A DNA stretch of 64,000 nt from Streptomyces sp. MA5143a (GCF_900290235.1 NZ_OLMK01000066.1:1-64000), one strand, 5' to 3'. Shown: positions 8,674 through 17,911, counted from the stretch's first letter. A program made the numbers and translations. Notes: a model not told the origin generated them from the letters alone.

Positions 8674-8799
8674 CCGCCGGGCGGACGCGGTCGGCGGGGC
8701 CGGGCGCGTGCCGTGGTCACCGGCGCCCTCCCGCCGTCATGTCCCGGACGGGATCGGCGAGCCGCAGGGCGCCTGCGGCTGGACCTGGCGCTGGACGCG

Positions 8800-8842
8800 C
8801 GGAGGGCCGCCGCCGGGATCTCCTCCCGGCGGCGGCCCTCCG
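8800..8842. terminator. bidirectional hairpin between kinase gene and ilvD
   Basis: A perfect 19-base-pair stem (8800-8818 with 8824-8842) and a five-base loop sit between the convergent kinase and ilvD stop codons. The symmetry and position suggest a shared terminator; no U tract is present. Confidence 0.7.
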
Positions 8843-8863
8843 ACGTCAGGTCCGTACGTCGGG

Positions 8864-10717
8864 TCAGCCCAGCTTGGAGACGTCGCGCACGGCGCCCTTG
8901 TCGGCGCTGGTGGCCATCGCGGCGTACGCCTTCAGCGCTGCGGAGACCTTCCGCTCGCGGTTCTTGGGCGCGTAGACGCCGTTCAGGGCCTGCTCGCGGC
9001 GGGTCAGTTCGGCGTCGTCGACGAGGAGCTCGATCGTGCGGTTCGGGATGTCGATGCGGATGCGGTCGCCGTCCTCGACGAGGGCGATCGTGCCGCCGCC
9101 GGCCGCCTCGGGCGAGGCGTGGCCGATCGACAGACCCGACGTACCGCCGGAGAAGCGGCCGTCGGTGATCAGCGCGCAGGACTTCCCGAGACCGCGGCCC
9201 TTCAGGTACGAGGTCGGGTAGAGCATCTCCTGCATGCCGGGGCCGCCCTTGGGGCCCTCGTAGCGGATGACGACGACGTCGCCCTCCTTGATCTCCTTCA
9301 GCAGGATCTTCTGGACGGCCTCCTCCTGCGACTCGCAGACGACCGCAGGGCCCTCGAACGTCCAGATCGACTCGTCGACGCCGGCCGTCTTCACCACGCA
9401 GCCGTCGACCGCGAGGTTGCCCTTCAGCACGGCGAGGCCGCCGTCCTTGGAGTAGGCGTGCTCGGCGGAGCGGATGCAGCCGCCCTCGGCGTCCTGGTCC
9501 AGGGAGTCCCAGCGCTCCGACTGGGAGAACGCCTCGGCGGAGCGGACACAGCCGGGGGCCGCGTGCCACAGCTCGACCGCCTCGGGCGACGGGGAGCCGC
9601 CGCGCACGTCCCAGGTCTTCAGCCAGTCGGCGAGGGAGGCGCTGTGGACGGAGTTCACGTCCTCGTTGAGCAGGCCCGCGCGGTGCAGCTCGCCCAGCAG
9701 GGCGGGGATGCCGCCGGCGCGGTGCACGTCCTCCATGTAGTACGTGCGGTTCTTCGCCACGTTGGGCGCGACCTTCGCCAGGCAGGGCACACGGCGCGAG
9801 ACGGCGTCGATCTCGTTCAGGCCGAAGGGGACGCCCGCCTCCTGCGCGGCGGCCAGCAGGTGCAGGATCGTGTTGGTGGAGCCGCCCATGGCGATGTCGA
9901 GGGCCATGGCGTTCTCGAAGGCCGCGAACGAGGCGATGGAGCGCGGCAGGACCGTCTCGTCGTCCTGCTCGTAGTAGCGGCGGGTGATGTCCATGACCGT
10001 GTTGGCGGCGTCGACGTAGAGCTGCTTGCGGGCCGTGTGGGTGGCCAGGACCGAGCCGTTGCCCGGGAGGGACAGGCCGATGGCCTCGGTCAGGCAGTTC
10101 ATCGAGTTGGCGGTGAACATGCCGGAACAGGAGCCACAGGTCGGACAGGCGTTCTCCTCGATACGGAGGATGTCCTCGTCCGAGATCTTGTCGTTCACGG
10201 CGTCGGAGATCGCGTCGACCAGGTCGAGCGTGCGGACCGTGCCGTCGACGAGGGTGGCCCGGCCTGACTCCATGGGGCCGCCGGAGACGAAGACCGTCGG
10301 GATGTTGAGCCGCAGGGCGGCGTTCAGCATGCCCGGGGTGATCTTGTCGCAGTTGGAGATGCAGATCAGGGCGTCGGCGCAGTGGGCCTCCACCATGTAC
10401 TCCACGCTGTCCGCGATCAGGTCGCGGGAGGGCAGGGAGTACAGCATGCCGCCGTGGCCCATGGCGATGCCGTCGTCGACGGCGATCGTGTTGAACTCGC
10501 GGGCGATGCCGCCGGCCTCGCGGATCGCCTCGCTGACGATCCGGCCCACCGGCTGGAGGTGGGTGTGGCCGGGCACGAACTCGGTGAAGGAGTTGGCGAC
10601 CGCGATGATCGGCTTGCGGCCGATGTCCGCGCCCGGTACACCGGAGGCGCGCATAAGGGCGCGGGCGCCCGCCATATTGCGGCCGTGGGTGACTGTGCGG
10701 GACCTCAGCTCGGGCAT
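8864..10717 (-). CDS. ilvD: dihydroxy-acid dehydratase
   Basis: This 617-residue Fe-S enzyme dehydrates 2,3-dihydroxyisovalerate and its isoleucine-pathway analogue in branched-chain amino acid synthesis. The cluster and metal motifs are clear: SNCDKITPGM, then ENACPTCGSCSGMFTANSMN, and the C-terminal GPKGGPGMQEML and DGRFSGGTSGLSIGH. The length suits the 4Fe-4S bacterial form. The start at 10717 (MPELRSRTVTHGRNMAGARA) is the family start. It is transcribed alone, converging on the kinase gene. Confidence 0.97.
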   Translation of the reverse strand: MPELRSRTVTHGRNMAGARALMRASGVPGADIGRKPIIAVANSFTEFVPGHTHLQPVGRIVSEAIREAGGIAREFNTIAVDDGIAMGHGGMLYSLPSRDLIADSVEYMVEAHCADALICISNCDKITPGMLNAALRLNIPTVFVSGGPMESGRATLVDGTVRTLDLVDAISDAVNDKISDEDILRIEENACPTCGSCSGMFTANSMNCLTEAIGLSLPGNGSVLATHTARKQLYVDAANTVMDITRRYYEQDDETVLPRSIASFAAFENAMALDIAMGGSTNTILHLLAAAQEAGVPFGLNEIDAVSRRVPCLAKVAPNVAKNRTYYMEDVHRAGGIPALLGELHRAGLLNEDVNSVHSASLADWLKTWDVRGGSPSPEAVELWHAAPGCVRSAEAFSQSERWDSLDQDAEGGCIRSAEHAYSKDGGLAVLKGNLAVDGCVVKTAGVDESIWTFEGPAVVCESQEEAVQKILLKEIKEGDVVVIRYEGPKGGPGMQEMLYPTSYLKGRGLGKSCALITDGRFSGGTSGLSIGHASPEAAGGGTIALVEDGDRIRIDIPNRTIELLVDDAELTRREQALNGVYAPKNRERKVSAALKAYAAMATSADKGAVRDVSKLG

Positions 10718-10832
10718 CGTCGCTCGCCTCGCTCCTTCGGAGAGTTATGACTGAAGTCGAGCGTACGCCGGTTATCCAGTGGGCGGACACATCGTCCGGA
10801 TGACGGGACGAGCGTCTCGGTTTTCGGCGTCC

Positions 10833-11450
10833 TCAGTGGGGCGATGTCAGATGGGCCTGCACCACGGGGGCCACTCGTCTGATGATCTGCTCGGGATCCG
10901 CCGACGCCAGGGGCTCGACCTTGATGACGTACCGGATCATCGCGATCCCCACGAGCTGCGCGGCCGCCAGCTCGGCCCGCAGTTCCGCGTCCGCGACGTC
11001 CAGCCGGCCGGCGATACGGCGGAGCACCTGGGTGGCGACGATCCGCCGGAACACGGCGGCGGCGGTGTCGTTGTTCACGGCCGACCGCACGATCGCGAGC
11101 AGGGGCGTACGGGTCGCGGGGTTCTCCCAGACCCCGAAGAAGAAGCGGGTGAGCCGCTCGCCGACGGCGTCGAGGGGGCCGTCCTCGACGGCTCTGGGCG
11201 CCTCCACCGCCGGGGCGAACGAGAACGTGATGGCGGCCTCGAACACCTGCTCCTTCGTCCCGAAGTAGTGGTGCACCAGCGCCGAGTCCACCCCGGCGGC
11301 CTTCGCGATCCCCCGGACCGACGTCTTGTCGTAGCCGAGCTCGGAGAACTCCTCGCGGGCCGCGGCGAGGATGCGGTCACGGGCGGCGGGGGCGTCGGCC
11401 GCTTCCGTACGAGGAGGCCGTCCCCGGCGGCGGGGGGTGGCCGACGTCAC
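10833..11450 (-). CDS. TetR-family regulator
   Basis: The 205-residue protein has an N-terminal TetR DNA-binding domain (RDRILAAAREEFSELGYDKTSVRGIAKAAGVDSALVHHYFGTKE, about 24-67) and a helical C-terminal ligand domain of the TetR_C_17 or AcrR-like kind. Translation starts at GTG 11450, whose GTGA overlaps the stop of the upstream isomerase-like gene, so the two genes are co-translated. Its targets are unknown; its own operon is the first candidate. Confidence 0.88.
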   Translation of the reverse strand: MTSATPRRRGRPPRTEAADAPAARDRILAAAREEFSELGYDKTSVRGIAKAAGVDSALVHHYFGTKEQVFEAAITFSFAPAVEAPRAVEDGPLDAVGERLTRFFFGVWENPATRTPLLAIVRSAVNNDTAAAVFRRIVATQVLRRIAGRLDVADAELRAELAAAQLVGIAMIRYVIKVEPLASADPEQIIRRVAPVVQAHLTSPH

Positions 11451-12268
11451 GGCCGCGGGACCTTCGCGGAGGAGGCGAGGTGCAGCCGGGTGAAGGCGAG
11501 GGCCTCGGCGAGGTCGGCCTCGCGTTCGGCGCTGGACATGGCCCGGCGGGTGTTGACCTCGATCACGACGTGGCCGTCGAATCCGGAGCGGGCGAGGCCC
11601 TCCAGCAGCTCGGCGCAGGGCTGGGTGCCGCGACCCGGCACGAGGTGCTCGTCCTTGGCCGATCCCCGCCCGTCGGCCATGTGGACATGGCCGAGGCGGT
11701 CGCCCATGCGGTCGACCATCTCCAGCGCGTCGACACGGGAGGTCGCCGCGTGGCTGAGGTCGATCGTGAAGTGGCGGTAGTCGTCCTTGGTCACGTCCCA
11801 GTCGGGGGCGTAGGCGAGCATCTCGCGGTCGCGGTAGCGCCAGGGGTACATGTTCTCGACGGCGAACCGTACGTCCGTCTCGCCCGCCATGCGCCAGATC
11901 CCGGTGACGAAGTCGCGCGCGTACTGGCGCTGCCAGCGGAACGGGGGGTGGACGACGACGGTGCTCGCGCCGAGCTTCTCGGCGGCCGCCCGGGCGCGCT
12001 GGAGCTTGACCCACGGATCGGTGGACCACACCCGCTGGGTGATCAGCAGACAGGGGGCGTGAACGGCGAGGATGGGGATCTGGTGGTAGTCGGAGAGGCG
12101 GCGCAGGGCCTCCATGTCCTGGCTGACCGGGTCGGTCCACACCATGACCTCGACGCCGTCGTAGCCGAGGCGCGCGGCGATCTCGAAGGCCGTCGCCGTG
12201 GACTCCGGATACACGGAGGCCGTGGACAGGGCGACCTTCGCGTCCGGGATCCGCACCACTTCTGCCAC
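11447..12268 (-). CDS. sugar phosphate isomerase/epimerase-like TIM barrel protein
   Basis: This 273-residue protein has the xylose-isomerase-like/AP-endonuclease-2 fold. Metal-ligand style motifs are spaced as in the family: VVVHPPF, FAVENMYPW, DLSHAATS, GHVHMADG and VVIEVNT, giving the usual Glu/Asp/His/Glu set. The substrate is unknown; relatives act on sugars or inositol derivatives. The ATG is at 12268, and the gene overlaps the TetR gene by four bases. The 209 bases upstream contain no further gene. Confidence 0.82.
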   Translation of the reverse strand: MAEVVRIPDAKVALSTASVYPESTATAFEIAARLGYDGVEVMVWTDPVSQDMEALRRLSDYHQIPILAVHAPCLLITQRVWSTDPWVKLQRARAAAEKLGASTVVVHPPFRWQRQYARDFVTGIWRMAGETDVRFAVENMYPWRYRDREMLAYAPDWDVTKDDYRHFTIDLSHAATSRVDALEMVDRMGDRLGHVHMADGRGSAKDEHLVPGRGTQPCAELLEGLARSGFDGHVVIEVNTRRAMSSAEREADLAEALAFTRLHLASSAKVPRP

Positions 12269-12477
12269 GCAGCACAGCCTAAAGGGTGGGGTTCGCCGTG
12301 TGGGTCAGGGGCGGGCGGTTGGCCGGGTGCGGGTGGCGCTCACCACATGCCGGGGGAGGCGCTCACCACATCGCCGCGGGACGCGGTCGGGGCGGGCGGG
12401 CGCGGGTCCCTCACGGTCGCCCGCGATGCTCCCCGCGTCCTCCGGCCCCCGCCGTCCCCGGTGTGCGAGGTGTGCTC

Positions 12478-13410
12478 CTACGTGGTGCCCATGTGGTCCA
12501 GGCGGCGCAGGATGACGCCCTCGCGCAGGGCCCAGGGGCACACCTCCAGGGTCTCCACCTCGAAGAGGTCCATGGCGCCCTCGGCCACCAGCGCCCCGGC
12601 GAGGAGCTGGTTCGCGCGGCCCTCGGAGACACCGGGGAGGGCGGCCCGCTGGGCGGTGGTCATCTCGGCCAGCTTGGGGACCCAGGACTCCAGGGCCTGG
12701 CGCTTGAGGTCGCGCTGGACGTAGAGGCCCTCGGTGGAGCGGGCGGCGCCGCCGATACGGGCGAGCTGCTTGAAGGTCTTGGAGGTGGCGACGACGTGGT
12801 CGGGGGCGCCGAAGCGGCTGAACTCACCCACCGTGCGGGCGATCTGGGCGCGGACGTGGCGGCGCAGCGCGCGGACGTCGTCCGGGGCGGGCGGGTCGTC
12901 GGGGAGCCAGCCGGCGGTGAGGCGGCCGGCACCGAGCGGGAGGGAGACGGCCGCGTCGGGCTCCTCGTCGATGCCGTAGGCGATCTCCAGGGAGCCGCCG
13001 CCGATGTCGAGGACGAGGAGCTTGCCCGCGGACCAGCCGAACCAGCGGCGGACGGCGAGGAAGGTCAGCCGGGCCTCCTCCGCGCCGGTGAGGACCTGGA
13101 GTTCCACCCCGGTCTCGTCCTTGACGCGGGCGAGGACGTCGTCGGCGTTGCTGGCCTCGCGCACGGCGGAGGTCGCGAAGGGGAGCATCTCCTCGACGCC
13201 CTTGTCCTCGGCGGCCTGGCGGGCCTCGTGGACGACGGCTATGAGTTTGTCGACCCCGTCGTGGCCTATGGCGCCGTCCTCGTCGAGGAGCTGGGCGAGG
13301 CGCAGCTCCACCTTGTGCGAGTGCGCGGGCAGGGGGCGCGCGCCCGGGTGTGCGTCCACCACCAGCAGATGCACCGTGTTCGATCCCACGTCGAGGACAC
13401 CGAGTCTCAT
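12478..13410 (-). CDS. Ppx/GppA family phosphatase (exopolyphosphatase-like)
   Basis: A 310-residue protein of the actin-like ASKHA fold. It starts MRLGVLDVGSNTVHLLVVDA (phosphate-1 motif) and has LLVLDIGGGSLEIAYG (phosphate-2), the signature of Ppx/GppA enzymes that hydrolyse polyphosphate or pppGpp. It is a single-domain short form without the C-terminal HD domain of E. coli Ppx. The start at ATG 13410 is fixed by the N-terminal motif. It is divergent from the Cys-rich gene, with 71 bases between the starts. Confidence 0.9.
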   Translation of the reverse strand: MRLGVLDVGSNTVHLLVVDAHPGARPLPAHSHKVELRLAQLLDEDGAIGHDGVDKLIAVVHEARQAAEDKGVEEMLPFATSAVREASNADDVLARVKDETGVELQVLTGAEEARLTFLAVRRWFGWSAGKLLVLDIGGGSLEIAYGIDEEPDAAVSLPLGAGRLTAGWLPDDPPAPDDVRALRRHVRAQIARTVGEFSRFGAPDHVVATSKTFKQLARIGGAARSTEGLYVQRDLKRQALESWVPKLAEMTTAQRAALPGVSEGRANQLLAGALVAEGAMDLFEVETLEVCPWALREGVILRRLDHMGTT

Positions 13411-13481
13411 GGGCGGAACGCTACTGCCAGACAGGCCGTGCGCCGTCCTCCGCGCGGGCTTCGGCGCCGTACCCTGGACGG

Positions 13482-14369
13482 GTGCCAAAGACGAAAAAGG
13501 CAAAGGCCGACAAGTCGGCAGTGGCGGCCGCGGCGGACGCCGGGTCCTCGCGGGCGAAGGTGGCGACCACACCCCCGAAACCGCGCAAGGGCGCTTCGGA
13601 GCCCGACGAGAAGGGGCTCGATTTCGCGCGCGCGTGGGTGGAGTTCCCTGATCCGGCGGACGAGGAACAGGTCTTCCGCTGCGATCTTACGTGGCTGACC
13701 TCCCGCTGGAACTGCGTCTTCGGCAGCGGCTGCCAGGGCATCCAGGCGGGGCGCGCGGACGACGGCTGCTGCACGCTGGGCGCCCATTTCTCGGACGAGG
13801 ACGACGAGAAGCGGGTCGCCGAACATGTGGCGAGGCTCACGCCGGAGATCTGGCAGTTCCACGATGTGGGCACCCGGGCCGGGTGGGTCTCCCAGGACGA
13901 GGACGGCGAGCGCCAGACCCGGCCGTACAAGGGCTCGTGCATCTTCCAGAACCGTCCGGGTTTCGCCGGCGGGGCGGGCTGCTCGCTGCACATCCTGGCG
14001 CTGCGCGAGGGGCGCGAGCCGTTGGAGACGAAGCCGGACGTCTGCTGGCAGCTGCCGATCCGGCGCACCTACGACTGGATCGACCGGCCCGACGACACCC
14101 GGGTGCTTCAGGTGTCGATCGGTGAGTACGACCGCCGCGGCTGGGGCCCCGGCGGCCATGACCTGCACTGGTGGTGCACGTCGGCGACGTCCGCGCACGG
14201 CGCCGGTGAGCCGGTGTACGTGTCGTACCGGCCGGAGCTGATCGAGCTGATGGGCAAGGCCGCGTACGACCGGCTGGTGGAGCTGTGCGAGGAGCGGCTG
14301 GCGTCCGGGCTGCCACTGGTGGCGCCGCATCCGGCGGACCCGGTGGCGCCGCATCCGGTGGAACCGTAG
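13482..14369 (+). CDS. conserved Cys-rich protein of unknown function
   Basis: This 295-residue protein starts with a Lys-rich stretch (VPKTKKAKADKS) and then holds clustered cysteines: CVFGSGCQGI, DDGCCTLGAHF, GSCIFQNRP and GAGCSLHI, plus a later DVCWQLP and HWWCTS. The spacing recalls the metal-binding cysteine clusters of YkgJ/DUF3109-like proteins, but I cannot assign it. The GTG at 13482 lies six bases after a TACCCT -10 element at 13470-13475, suggesting a leaderless message. The C-terminus repeats APHPADPV/APHPVEP. Confidence 0.75.
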   Translation: MPKTKKAKADKSAVAAAADAGSSRAKVATTPPKPRKGASEPDEKGLDFARAWVEFPDPADEEQVFRCDLTWLTSRWNCVFGSGCQGIQAGRADDGCCTLGAHFSDEDDEKRVAEHVARLTPEIWQFHDVGTRAGWVSQDEDGERQTRPYKGSCIFQNRPGFAGGAGCSLHILALREGREPLETKPDVCWQLPIRRTYDWIDRPDDTRVLQVSIGEYDRRGWGPGGHDLHWWCTSATSAHGAGEPVYVSYRPELIELMGKAAYDRLVELCEERLASGLPLVAPHPADPVAPHPVEP

Positions 14370-14413
14370 GCCGACCGGCACCGGCCTCTCTCGGCGGCGG
14401 TCCCCCTCGGCGC

Positions 14414-16111
14414 TCAGGGTGCGGGCGGGGGATCGCCGCCGCTGTCGCCCGGTGGGGGCGGCGGGTCGGCGGGCCCCGTGGGGGCCTGGTCGGTGGGGGT
14501 CGGGGTCGGGTCCGGCTGGGCGGGGCCGGTGGGAGTGGGCTCCGGGTCGGGCTGCGGGGGCGGCGCGGTGGGCCTCGGCGGGCCGGGGTCCGGCACGGGC
14601 GCGGTCGGGCGGGGGTCGTCCGGCGGCGCGGGGACGGGACCGTAGCCCTCGATGGTGACGACGGCGCCCGCGGGGGCGAGCGTGACCTGCGCGGTCCAGT
14701 GCCCGGCGGGCTCGCTCAGCTGGTTGACGTACACCTTGATCGTCAGCGAGGCGCCGGGTTTGAGGGTTCCCGAGGAGTGGCTGAGGTAGAGCCAGTCGGC
14801 GCCGGTGCGGGCGGACCACACGACGGGGGAGTCGCCGGTGGCGCGCAGGGTGATGAGGGTGGTCTCGCCGTCGTTGCGGGCGGTCACGGCGAGCGCGCCG
14901 GCGCCTTTGCCGCGGGTGACCTCCACGGAGACGTCGTCCGAGTCGTGCCCGCCCCGGCGGGCGCCGGGTTCGGCCCGCGCGCTGCCGGCGTTCTCGTACG
15001 CGCCGGTGCCGTCGCCGACGGTGCCGTCGCCGTCGCCCTGTTCCGCGCCGGAGGCGACCGACCGGCCGTCGACGCCCTCGCCGATGAGGGGGGCGCCCCG
15101 GTAGGCGGCCCAGAGGGCGAGGACGGGGGCGGCGACGACGGTGGCGACGACCGTGGTGGTGACGGCACGCGCGCGGAGCCGGTCGCGGCGGGCGGCCCGG
15201 TCCCTGGGGTCCATGGGGAAGCCGCGCCGGTCGAAGCGCGGGGCACGCGCGCGAGTGAGGTGTCCCATCGCTCCGTACAGGGCCGCGCGCGGGGCTTCGA
15301 GGACGGGCAGCGCGGCGGGGGTGACGCTGGTGCCGGGCCAGCGGCCGGGGACGGCGCGCTCGGCGGCGCGGCGGCACACGGGGCAGTCGTCGACGTGCCG
15401 GACGAGTTCGCGGCGCAGGGTGGCGCTGAGGACGAGCTGCTGGTCGCCGGTGAGGAGGGCGACACCGGGGCAGGCGCCGGTCTCCACGACGGCGAGGGCG
15501 GCGCGGGTGCGCTCCACCTCGCAGGCGGCGGAGGAGAGCAGTTCGCGGGCGGCGGCCGCGTCCATACCGAGGACGTCGGCGACCTCCTGGGCGGTGAGCT
15601 GGTGGCGGACCGCGAGTTCGAGCGCCTCGCGCTGCTCGGGGGTCGTGCCGGCGGCCTCCGGCCAGGCGAGCCGGGCGAGTTCACGCCGCCGTCGGCGCTC
15701 CTCCTCCTCGGACAGGTGCGGCGCGACGGCTCGTACGCCGTGCTGGGGCTCCGCGCCGTGCGGGGCGCGGCGGCCCTGGGCGTGTGCGCCGGGGCGCGTC
15801 TGCCGGGTCTCTGCGAGCTTGCGCAGACAGGACCAGCGGGCCAGCGCGTACAGCCAGGACCGGCGTCTCTCCTCGGCGTCCGGTCCGCGTCGGCGCTCGG
15901 CGAGGGCGAGGACGTCACCCAGGGCGGCGATCGCCACGTCCTGGTCGCACAGCACCGACATGCAGTAGGTGAACAGGCCGTCCAGGTACGGCTCGTAGCG
16001 CGCGGGCGGGCGCTGCGCCACCGCGCGCGCCGCAGCCCGATCGCGCGCCTCGCTGTGCGCCCGGTGGGCGCCGGCGGTGCGGGTCGAGGTCTCCGGACTG
16101 ATGCTCATCAT
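14414..16111 (-). CDS. ECF-like sigma factor fused to a zinc-finger anti-sigma region, TM helix and BACON-like domain
   Basis: The protein of about 565 residues begins with a sigma-70 region 2/4 arrangement: PYLDGLFTYCMSVLCDQDVA, then a region-4 helix-turn-helix in REALELAVRHQLTAQEVADVLGMD. A zf-HC2 type motif follows (RHVDDCPVCRRAAER), then a membrane helix (TTVVATVVAAPVLALWAAY) at roughly 310-335, an extracytoplasmic BACON-like beta domain (VWSARTGADWLYLSHSSGTLKPG) and a long Pro-rich tail. Sigma and anti-sigma functions thus appear joined in one chain, as described for some actinobacterial ECF groups. A TACCGT lies six bases before the ATG at 16111, so it may be leaderless; a second ATG follows at 16108. 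Confidence 0.8.
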   Translation of the reverse strand: MMSISPETSTRTAGAHRAHSEARDRAAARAVAQRPPARYEPYLDGLFTYCMSVLCDQDVAIAALGDVLALAERRRGPDAEERRRSWLYALARWSCLRKLAETRQTRPGAHAQGRRAPHGAEPQHGVRAVAPHLSEEEERRRRRELARLAWPEAAGTTPEQREALELAVRHQLTAQEVADVLGMDAAAARELLSSAACEVERTRAALAVVETGACPGVALLTGDQQLVLSATLRRELVRHVDDCPVCRRAAERAVPGRWPGTSVTPAALPVLEAPRAALYGAMGHLTRARAPRFDRRGFPMDPRDRAARRDRLRARAVTTTVVATVVAAPVLALWAAYRGAPLIGEGVDGRSVASGAEQGDGDGTVGDGTGAYENAGSARAEPGARRGGHDSDDVSVEVTRGKGAGALAVTARNDGETTLITLRATGDSPVVWSARTGADWLYLSHSSGTLKPGASLTIKVYVNQLSEPAGHWTAQVTLAPAGAVVTIEGYGPVPAPPDDPRPTAPVPDPGPPRPTAPPPQPDPEPTPTGPAQPDPTPTPTDQAPTGPADPPPPPGDSGGDPPPAP

Positions 16112-16244
16112 TCGTGGACGGTAGGCGCCCGGAAGCAGCACCTTCTCGCCTCTTGAGCACTTTTACTCCGTACGGGTGAAACGATCCCTCATAAGGGGAC
16201 AGGAACGCGGGCTTCGGCGCACTGGCTGATTGTTGTGTACTTCG

Positions 16245-16274
16245 TTGACCGTCACAAGAAAACAGCCCTACATT
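16245..16274 (+). promoter_or_regulatory. housekeeping-type promoter of the secreted hydrolase gene
   Basis: TTGACC at 16245-16250 and TACATT at 16269-16274 are separated by 18 bases, a good match to the vegetative (HrdB) consensus. The start of transcription would be near 16281, giving a leader of about 74 bases before the ATG at 16355. Confidence 0.65.
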
Positions 16275-16354
16275 CCCTTCGGGTTCGAGCTACCCCCGAG
16301 TAAGAGCGTGCAAAGCCCCCGTCCCCCTTCGCGTCGACAGGAGCCCCACCTCTC

Positions 16355-17731
16355 ATGGCCGTACGCAGTCGCCGCTCCACCCGCACCCTCACCGCCCTGG
16401 CCGCGGTCGTCGCCCTCGCCGCGACCAGCGCCTCCGTCTCGACCGCCGCTCCCCGGCCCGCGGGACCCGTCGAGCGCCTCTCCGGCACCCTTCCCGACGG
16501 CGCCGCCTGGATAGCCGACGTGCCGGAGGACTGGAACGGCACGCTGATCGTCTTCAGCCACGGCTTCGGCGTCACGACACCCCAGAACGCCCCCGGCGAG
16601 GCCGTACGCCTGCGCCTCCTCGAAGAGGGCTACGCCCTCACCGGCTCCTCCTTCGACACCAGCGAGACCCTCTGGGCCCTGGAGAGCGCGGAGCGCGACC
16701 AGGTCGCGACGATCAGGGCGGTCACCGAGAGGATCGGCGAACCCGACCGCACCCTCTCCGTCGGCCTGTCGATGGGCGGCCTGGTCAACGCCCGCCTCGC
16801 CCGTTCCGGCGCCGGCGGCATCGACGGCGCCCTGGGGCTGTGCGGGCTCGTGGCCGGCGCGAACGACCTGCACGCCTACCAGCTGGACGCCGAGTACACG
16901 ATCGCCCGCCTGCTGCTGCCCGGCACCCCGGTGAAGCTGGTGGGCTTCGCCTCCGAGGCCGAGGGCGCCGTCAGCGGCCGTCTGCTGACCGACGCCGTCG
17001 CCGCCGCGCAGAAGACCCCTGAGGGCCGTGCCCGTGTCGCCCTCGCCGCGGCCTACCTGAACCTGCCGACCTGGGCCTACGGCAAGAACCGCCCCGCCGC
17101 CGGCGACCATGACGAACAGCAGGCCCAGCAGGCCTCGTGGCTGCTCCAGGGCGTCCTCAACCGGGTCGTGCCGGCCCGCTTCCACGTCGAGAAGGCCCTC
17201 GGCGGCAACAACTCCGGCAACCAGGGCATCGACTACGCGCGCGTGCTGGCGACCTCCCAGCACGCACCCCTGGTCAAGGCGCTCTACCGGAAGGCCGGCC
17301 TCGATCTGCGCGCCGACCTGCGGAACCTGACCGCCCACGCCGACATCGCCGCCGACCCGGCCGCCGTGGCCGCCGGCCGCCGCACGTCCTCCGCCGGCCA
17401 GGGCCTGGCGGTGCCCCTCCTCAACATCCACACCACCGCCGACGACCTCGTCCCCACCGAGCAGCAGTCCCGCTTCGCCGCACGGGTCCGCGCCTCCGGG
17501 GACGCCGCGCTCCACCGCCAGGCGTACGTGGAACGCCAGGGCCACTGCAACTTCACCACCGCGGAGACGGTGGCCGCCCTCCACGCGGTCGAGTCCCGCC
17601 TGGACAAGGGCCACTGGGGCGCGACAGCCACAGCGGGCGCCCTCCAGACAGCCGCCCAGTCCCTCAACCTGGACGGCGCGGCCTACGTCCGACACCACCC
17701 GGCCCCCCTGACGATCGGCCGCCGCCTGTAG
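16355..17731 (+). CDS. secreted alpha/beta hydrolase
   Basis: The 458-residue protein has a signal peptide: basic MAVRSRRSTRT, hydrophobic LTALAAVVALAATSASVS, then a cut near STAAPRP at about residue 32. The mature part has an oxyanion HG at 69-70, the nucleophile elbow GLSMGG with Ser 139, and late acid and base candidates in TTADDLVPTEQ and QGHCNFT. This is an alpha/beta hydrolase, possibly an esterase or peptidase; the substrate is unknown. CAGGAG at 16338-16343 is the likely ribosome binding site. It is monocistronic. Confidence 0.85.
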   Translation: MAVRSRRSTRTLTALAAVVALAATSASVSTAAPRPAGPVERLSGTLPDGAAWIADVPEDWNGTLIVFSHGFGVTTPQNAPGEAVRLRLLEEGYALTGSSFDTSETLWALESAERDQVATIRAVTERIGEPDRTLSVGLSMGGLVNARLARSGAGGIDGALGLCGLVAGANDLHAYQLDAEYTIARLLLPGTPVKLVGFASEAEGAVSGRLLTDAVAAAQKTPEGRARVALAAAYLNLPTWAYGKNRPAAGDHDEQQAQQASWLLQGVLNRVVPARFHVEKALGGNNSGNQGIDYARVLATSQHAPLVKALYRKAGLDLRADLRNLTAHADIAADPAAVAAGRRTSSAGQGLAVPLLNIHTTADDLVPTEQQSRFAARVRASGDAALHRQAYVERQGHCNFTTAETVAALHAVESRLDKGHWGATATAGALQTAAQSLNLDGAAYVRHHPAPLTIGRRL

Positions 17732-17799
17732 ACCGACCCCTCCCGGGACCTCGGTCTGTGACCGGTGGCCCACGGCGGGCGGGCCGCCCACGGACGGGA

Positions 17800-17911
17800 G
17801 GGGCCGTGCCGGTGTGTCAAGCCCGTCGCGTAGAGAAGCACAGCCAACAGCTCCCCCGAACCCCCGAGCAGTAGGGCACCAAGCGACGGGCTGACACACC
17901 GGCACGGCCCC
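17800..17911. repeat. 112-bp element with 29-bp terminal inverted repeats
   Basis: The arms 17800-17829 and 17883-17911 pair over 29 bases with a single bulged A at about 17819-17820. The 53-base centre contains a small internal hairpin (GCTC/GAGC around 17850-17869). It lies in the 306-base gap between the hydrolase and radA, both transcribed rightwards. It could be a strong terminator, a structured RNA or a miniature inverted-repeat element. No target duplication is evident at the ends. The rest of the gap is a C-rich tract (17912-18010) without a gene. Confidence 0.7.

Noticed and set aside
14285..16156. Long plus-strand frame opposite the sigma fusion gene
   Set aside because: Gly/Val/Ala-rich shadow of the real minus-strand gene without domains.
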